Shown here piece by piece: positions 32,493 through 35,922 of a stretch of 35,922 nucleotides of DNA (position 1 is its first letter; every line of letters starts with the position of its first letter). The notes beneath the pieces are model-generated. The model saw only the letters and a program-made list of their open reading frames with translations. It was not told the origin of the DNA and searched no databases. This stretch comes from JAZMZS01 sp045120955 (GTDB lineage: Bacteria; Bacillota; Clostridia; Oscillospirales; CAG-272), in NCBI GenBank assembly GCA_045120955.1, contig JBGVFH010000037.1, forward strand, positions 1-35,922, in the 5' to 3' direction. The translations under genes and the position numbers were made by a program.

Positions 32493-33553
32493 CAAGTAAA
32501 AATATTTTTAAAGAGCTTGGTGCTCTTGACCCGCAGCTTATTTTAAATGCGGCACCCGTGCAAAATAAACAAAGCCGAGTCGGCAGTCTGCGGCTCAAGC
32601 TCGTTGCTGTAGCGGCGTGCTTTTGCATGCTATTGGCGGGTGCGGTATGTCTTGTTCCCATGCTGATAAGGGAGGATGACCCTATTGATGAGAATAGGGG
32701 GAATGAAAGTACAGACGCCTCGTCCGCCGCAGACAAAACGCCGTATTACGGTTTTGTGTGGGAGTCAAATTCGGGGGTTTTCGGCATTGATACAGAAGAA
32801 GAGACGGTAGTAATAGAAAGTTCATTGGCTGTTATTCAAGATGATGCATACACCTCTTATCTTTCGAGCCGTGTTATTGATGAAAGCTATGTAGGAGAGA
32901 AGATAGGTGATGTTGAGGTAAAGGTATTTTGGAGAAATTTCCTCGAAAACAAGGATACCGATATCGTTTATCTCGATGCCGAGATATTTATGATAAAAAA
33001 GGTCAGCCGTGATGCGGCAATATGCCTCAAATACACGGAGGCGGACGATCGTTACACCACCACGCATTACTACACCTTTGTAAATCAAGAGTTAAGAGTA
33101 GATACCTTAGGAGAGCTATATGATGCTTTTTGTGTTTCAGATTATATTACACTCAAGGATCGTGTAGGAATATATGAAGTCGTCCCCAGAGAAGATCATT
33201 CGTCACGCAAGGGATACAGCCTTGACAGCGATGCTCTTGACATTTTGCGAAGGATGCTTCTGTCAGCCGACGGCAGTGCTGTAGAGCTGAGCGAGGACAC
33301 ACGCTCAGCAGTGCTTGCGGATTGTACGGTTCAGGCAAGATTTTTTATATCCTTGCCGCCTGCGAGTTCTTTGTCAAGCACGGTGCTTGTACTTGATAAC
33401 GGCTATATAGTTTATGTTTTCGGCGCAACTGCATATCTGTTTGATATCGGGAAAGACACCGCATCCGACATCGTTGATTTTGTCTATAGGGAAGGGAAGC
33501 TCATACAAACGGCAGAAGACTCTGTGGTGAGCGAGACAGCAAAGGCAGAGTAA
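32489..33553 (+). CDS. Membrane-anchored partner of the sigma factor, probable anti-sigma factor
   Basis: 354 residues: a cytoplasmic lead (1-35), one membrane segment (about 36-60), then a large extracytoplasmic domain with no recognised family, rich in Asp and Ser (for example VFWRNFLENKDTDIVYLDAE). The layout and the four-base overlap with the sigma gene point to the role of anti-sigma factor or sensor. No zinc-binding HxxxCxxC motif is visible in the lead, so it is not a classic ZAS-type anti-sigma. Repeat copy 5 starts 9 bp past the stop. Confidence 0.75.
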   Translation: MTSKNIFKELGALDPQLILNAAPVQNKQSRVGSLRLKLVAVAACFCMLLAGAVCLVPMLIREDDPIDENRGNESTDASSAADKTPYYGFVWESNSGVFGIDTEEETVVIESSLAVIQDDAYTSYLSSRVIDESYVGEKIGDVEVKVFWRNFLENKDTDIVYLDAEIFMIKKVSRDAAICLKYTEADDRYTTTHYYTFVNQELRVDTLGELYDAFCVSDYITLKDRVGIYEVVPREDHSSRKGYSLDSDALDILRRMLLSADGSAVELSEDTRSAVLADCTVQARFFISLPPASSLSSTVLVLDNGYIVYVFGATAYLFDIGKDTASDIVDFVYREGKLIQTAEDSVVSETAKAE

Positions 33554-33562
33554 AGGCTGTGT

Positions 33563-33664
33563 AAAAAAGCGGGCAGTGCCCGCACACATCCTCTCACCTA
33601 TCGTTATATTTCTATTACAGAAGAACAGCAAAGGGCGAGTAAGGATCCATACAATTTCCTATGC
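33563..33664 (-). repeat. Interspersed ~100-bp repeat, copy 5 (inverted)
   Basis: On the minus strand it reads GCATAGGAAATT, GGATCCTTACTCGCC, CTTCTGTAATAGAAATA, AGGTGAGAGGATG, then the hairpin GCGGGCACTGCCCGC and CTTTTTT. Its T-run end is 9 bp past the plus-strand anti-sigma stop, so its position relative to the neighbouring gene is the same as for copies 1 to 3. Confidence 0.85.
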
Positions 33665-33667
33665 GAA

Positions 33668-33710
33668 AAAACAAAGAAGGCATCGTACAGTAAAATGCCT
33701 TCTTTGTTTT
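33668..33710. terminator. Bidirectional terminator
   Basis: AAAACAAAGAAGGCAT (33668-33683) pairs exactly with its complement at 33695-33710 across an 11-base loop. It lies between two convergent genes; it can end both the anti-sigma transcript and the 70-residue gene that ends at 33718. Confidence 0.85.
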
Positions 33711-33717
33711 TGCATGT

Positions 33718-33930
33718 TTATTCAGAGATATTTTTGAACAGCATATTGCTTATCTCGACTGCACGGTTGTGCTTTTGTATTTTATATATATAACCGTGAA
33801 GCTCGGCGGCGGAATGGATGCTGTCCCCATGCTCATTTATATCGATCTGAAGTGCCACAGGAAGTGAGAGAAAAATTCTTCTGCTGCTGCGGCTTTTACG
33901 GATAAGCTCGTGCAGAGACTCGTAACGCAT
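33718..33930 (-). CDS. Small protein of unknown function
   Basis: 70 residues: MRYESLHELIRKSRSSRRIF, then a mixed hydrophobic and charged C-terminal half (AAELHGYIYKIQKHNRAVE). It is soluble, with no signal, and slightly basic in its N-terminal third. I do not recognise a family. The strong GAGGTGAT ribosome binding site six bases before the ATG and a dedicated terminator make it a likely real gene. It starts 60 bp after the flavoprotein stop on the same strand. Confidence 0.7.
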   Translation of the reverse strand: MRYESLHELIRKSRSSRRIFLSLPVALQIDINEHGDSIHSAAELHGYIYKIQKHNRAVEISNMLFKNISE

Positions 33931-33990
33931 AATATCACCTCACAGGTAGTATGCTCAGAAAAAAGGTGAAAATGCGAGCTTTTTTTGCGT

Positions 33991-34917
33991 TTAGCGGCTT
34001 TTATCGGATAGATATTGCTGCACATAGTGCGCCGATACAGCTCCGTCAGATGCCGCAGTAACGACTTGACGCACGGTTTTTGATCGAACATCCCCGACAG
34101 CAAAAACGCCGGGGAGGTTTGTGCGTGTCGTTTCGTCAGCACAAACATATCCGTTCCTGTCAAGCATTACCTCATCAAAAAACAGCTCAGTCATGGGGGT
34201 TCTGCCTATGCAAATAAACACTCCGTCGCATGAAAGTGACAGTTCTTTGTCTTGGTTTGAGCTTTTGATCTTTATCCCGTCGAGCTTGTCTTTGCCGACA
34301 AGCTCTGTGACATTGAAGCTTTTGTAAAATTCAATGTTTTCGGTGCCAAAAATTGACTCGTGGTATATTTTTGCAGCAGAAAGGGCGTCTTTTCGATGAA
34401 TGAGGAAAACCTTTTTGCATATTCGTGAGAGTAACAGCGCCGCCGTAGCGGCAGTATCTCCGCCGCCGATTACCGCAGTCGTTTTGTTTTTGAAAAACAT
34501 TCCATCGCAAACAGCGCAATAGCTGACTCCGTTGCCGACGAGATGCGTTTCGTTCGGTAATTGGAGCTTTCGGTGCTCAGCACCCGTCGCAATAATTACC
34601 GTTCGGCTGCTGTAGGTGCCGTCGGCAATATTGACAGCTTTAATGTCTTTTGTCAGTTCAGCTTTTGTTACTTCGGCATTTATCGTGCACGCTCCGAAAC
34701 GCTCAGCTCCTGCTTTCATTCTCATACCAAGCTCAAATCCGTCAATACCGCTGTCATAACCGGGATAGTTTTCTATTTGTGCCGCCTCTGACATCTGACC
34801 TCCGCCCGATGCTCTTTCGAAAACCAATGTATCAAGCCCCGCTCTTGCACAATAAAGCGCCGCAGAATATCCGCCTGCACCTCCGCCGATTATTATTACA
34901 TCATAGATGTGTCCCAT
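33991..34917 (-). CDS. trxB: Thioredoxin-reductase-like flavoprotein
   Basis: 308 residues, standard TrxB length. The FAD motif is GGGAGG (11-16), the redox pair is CAVC (134-137), the nucleotide-binding loop is GGGDTA (151-156), and AVGDVRS closes the FAD site. In NADPH-dependent enzymes the phosphate clamp reads HRRxxxR; here the corresponding stretch is HRKDALS, so the second conserved Arg is absent. The enzyme may still use NADPH weakly or belong to a ferredoxin-dependent or NADH-using branch known in Clostridia; this is inference. GGAGGTGA precedes the ATG. Confidence 0.9.
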   Translation of the reverse strand: MGHIYDVIIIGGGAGGYSAALYCARAGLDTLVFERASGGGQMSEAAQIENYPGYDSGIDGFELGMRMKAGAERFGACTINAEVTKAELTKDIKAVNIADGTYSSRTVIIATGAEHRKLQLPNETHLVGNGVSYCAVCDGMFFKNKTTAVIGGGDTAATAALLLSRICKKVFLIHRKDALSAAKIYHESIFGTENIEFYKSFNVTELVGKDKLDGIKIKSSNQDKELSLSCDGVFICIGRTPMTELFFDEVMLDRNGYVCADETTRTNLPGVFAVGDVRSKTVRQVVTAASDGAVSAHYVQQYLSDKSR

Positions 34918-35202
34918 ATTTTCACCTCCGTTTTAGGATAGTTTTTGCGTGTCGGCGTGTTATATGCGTGCTTCGCACATTTTGGATGCAGATTGAGTTG
35001 CAAACGGATTGCGGCGCTTCCGCATGCTGAAAGCAAAATTTGGTGCAATGGCAAAAATCAACTTTAAAAAATAGAAAAAGCCCCTGATGTCTGAAGACCT
35101 AATAAATAAATTTATCGGTGGATGTCGGGAGTGAATTTGTGAGTTTGAGCTTTCCCGCATCTTTTGCCTCTGCGGCTTTACTCTTTATTTCGCCTTTTGC
35201 AC
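34918..35202. other. Non-coding stretch between trxB and the tRNA promoter
   Basis: No gene is supported. It contains small hairpins (GTGC-TTC-GCAC near 34970; GCGG-CGCTT-CCGC near 35012) and AT-rich sequence. A clear trxB promoter was not found. Confidence 0.6.
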
Positions 35203-35231
35203 TTGACATTTAACTTGTTTTTTGATATAAT
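35203..35231 (+). promoter_or_regulatory. Perfect sigma-A promoter of the ancestral tRNA-Pro gene
   Basis: TTGACA (35203-35208), 17-base spacer, TATAAT (35226-35231): both hexamers and the spacing match consensus. It points at the truncated tRNA-Pro start 46 bp downstream. Confidence 0.9.
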
Positions 35232-35276
35232 TTTAGGGCTCGGCATGGGAATTTGTTTTTCTGTGTCATTATCAAT

Positions 35277-35295
35277 CGGGATGTAGCGCAGTTGG
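35277..35295 (+). tRNA. tRNA-Pro 5' fragment (first 19 bases only)
   Basis: CGGGATGTAGCGCAGTTGG matches bases 1-19 of the tRNA-Pro at 35832 apart from three or so substitutions, including the D-stem. After it the sequence turns into unrelated GC-rich DNA. It sits behind the consensus promoter, so the original locus appears to have been cut through the D-loop. Confidence 0.8.
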
Positions 35296-35409
35296 GGACG
35301 TTTCCGAGCGCCGCCGGTGGCGGATAAAGCGAGGAAAAAAGAGTGGCCGCAACTTGGCGATTGGCAAGTGAGCTGTGCGAACGCAGACAGAGCCTTAGTT
35401 GCAACAGGA

Positions 35410-35429
35410 AGCGCGCCTGCTTTGGGAGC
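35410..35429 (+). tRNA. tRNA-Pro internal fragment (D-stem to anticodon loop)
   Basis: AGCGCGCCTGCTTTGGGAGC matches the D-stem and anticodon arm of the intact tRNA-Pro at 18 of 20 bases, with the anticodon TGG. The two flanking differences (C and G) would pair with each other, as in a compensatory change. About 115 bp of unrelated sequence separates it from the 5' fragment. Confidence 0.65.
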
Positions 35430-35631
35430 GTGAACAAGCGGGGAGCCCCCGCGGGCAAAAACGGCGCGCCGCGCGAAAAGCAAATCCCCAAAACCATTGC
35501 AAACACTGAAGAAATCGCCTTTATTTATGCGGGTTTTCGGCACTTTACAAAATCTCAAAAAAGCGTAAAAATCGGGTTTGACCACAGTTTGTCCCACTTC
35601 TACGCAAAAACTTAAAAATTCAATACAAAAT

Positions 35632-35697
35632 CGGGGTGTGGCTCAGCTGGTAGAGCGGGTGGTTTGGGAGCTAAAGGTCGCTACCTGATCCCCTCTT
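35632..35697 (+). pseudogene. Degenerate tRNA-Pro copy
   Basis: The first 38 bases align without gaps to the intact copy: acceptor 5' strand, a pairing D-arm (GCTC/GAGC), and a TTTGGGA loop with anticodon TGG at 35665-35667. After the anticodon loop the 3' anticodon strand, T-arm and acceptor 3' strand no longer pair, and no CCA is present. It would not fold as a functional tRNA. The copy starts exactly 200 bp before the intact one. Confidence 0.75.
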
Positions 35698-35831
35698 CAA
35701 AAAAGCGAGGAAACGCGAGAAAAACGGAGGAAAAACGAGCATTTGCCGTTTGACCTACCCCCGTAAAAGTGGTTTGACCACAATTTTGACCAGTTCTGTG
35801 AGAACTACAATTTCATAAGTTTTTTCACCAT

Positions 35832-35907
35832 CGAGGTGTAGCGCAATTGGTAGCGCGCCTGGTTTGGGACCAGGATGCTGCAGGTTCGAGTCCTGTCACT
35901 TCGACCA
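35832..35907 (+). tRNA. tRNA-Pro (anticodon TGG), intact with CCA
   Basis: A 76-base cloverleaf: acceptor CGAGGTG/CACTTCG with one G-T pair, D-arm GCGC/GCGC, anticodon stem CCTGG/CCAGG around TTTGGGA (anticodon TGG at 35865-35867), and T-arm GCAGG/CCTGT with TTCGAGT. An encoded ACCA ends it. It has no clear promoter of its own within 60 bp upstream; an AGTTCT/AGAACT hairpin lies at 35792-35806. Confidence 0.95.
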
Positions 35908-35922
35908 AAAATCGACCGTTTT

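Noticed and set aside
35178..35597. Two overlapping minus-strand frames of 98 and 139 residues at the tRNA-Pro locus
   Set aside because: They read through the consensus tRNA promoter and tRNA fragments in antisense. The open frames come from GC-rich non-coding DNA.
1..35922. CRISPR array or prophage
   Set aside because: No regularly spaced direct repeats and no phage structural, lysis or integrase genes are visible. The five ~100-bp repeats are dispersed and not spacer-separated.

Overview
This window looks like a chromosomal segment of a spore-forming, low- to mid-GC anaerobic Firmicute of class Clostridia, most likely a gut-type Oscillospirales or Ruminococcaceae-like bacterium. Supporting signs are a type III glutamine synthetase, SpoVAC, SpoVAD and SpoVAE sporulation proteins, a DegV/FakA pair, many XRE regulators, YtrA-type GntR control, strong AGGAGG ribosome binding sites and consensus sigma-A promoters. 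The species assignment is inference; I could not run any search.

Layout. 1-610: tail of an IS1182-like transposase, its hairpin end and repeat copy 1. 645-2741 (-): glnN. 3086-5592 (+): fatty acid kinase pair (FakB/DegV and FakA). 5728-6435 (+): HAD phosphatase. 6786-9311 (-): three XRE regulators plus a frameshifted fourth. 9537-14770 (-): a spoVA cluster (lipoprotein, spoVAC, spoVAD, spoVAE) split by a ribokinase-AraC fusion gene, a PHP phosphoesterase and repeat copy 3. 14899-18463 (-): an alpha/beta hydrolase-condensation fusion enzyme, a zinc-ribbon membrane protein and another membrane protein, reading as one operon. 18638-22626 (+): a YtrA-like GntR repressor with a near-perfect operator, an ABC ATPase, a large permease and an orphan winged-helix regulator. 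22923-26337 (+): a solute-binding lipoprotein broken by an in-frame amber codon and a sialidase-like lipoprotein. 26553-28285 (+): DUF1294 and O-antigen-ligase-like membrane proteins. 28444-30801 (-): DUF2975, XRE and DUF4173 genes. 30868-31934: mostly non-coding, with an orphan terminator, repeat copy 4 and an AT-rich patch. 31935-33553 (+): ECF-type sigma factor and its membrane partner. 33718-34917 (-): a small protein and a thioredoxin-reductase-like flavoprotein. 35203-35907 (+): a tRNA-Pro locus holding a consensus promoter, tRNA fragments, a degenerate copy and one intact tRNA-Pro(TGG).

The least expected structures are: (1) a family of five roughly 100-bp interspersed repeats that end in the same GC-rich hairpin, four of them sitting 0-34 bp past a stop codon in a fixed orientation; (2) the scarred tRNA-Pro locus, with repeated units about 200 bp apart; (3) an XRE protein with twenty glycines spaced exactly five residues apart; (4) two unusual gene fusions (ribokinase-AraC and hydrolase-condensation domain); and (5) a spoVA cluster interrupted by sugar-kinase and PHP genes. 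No CRISPR array, rRNA, complete phage or restriction system was seen.
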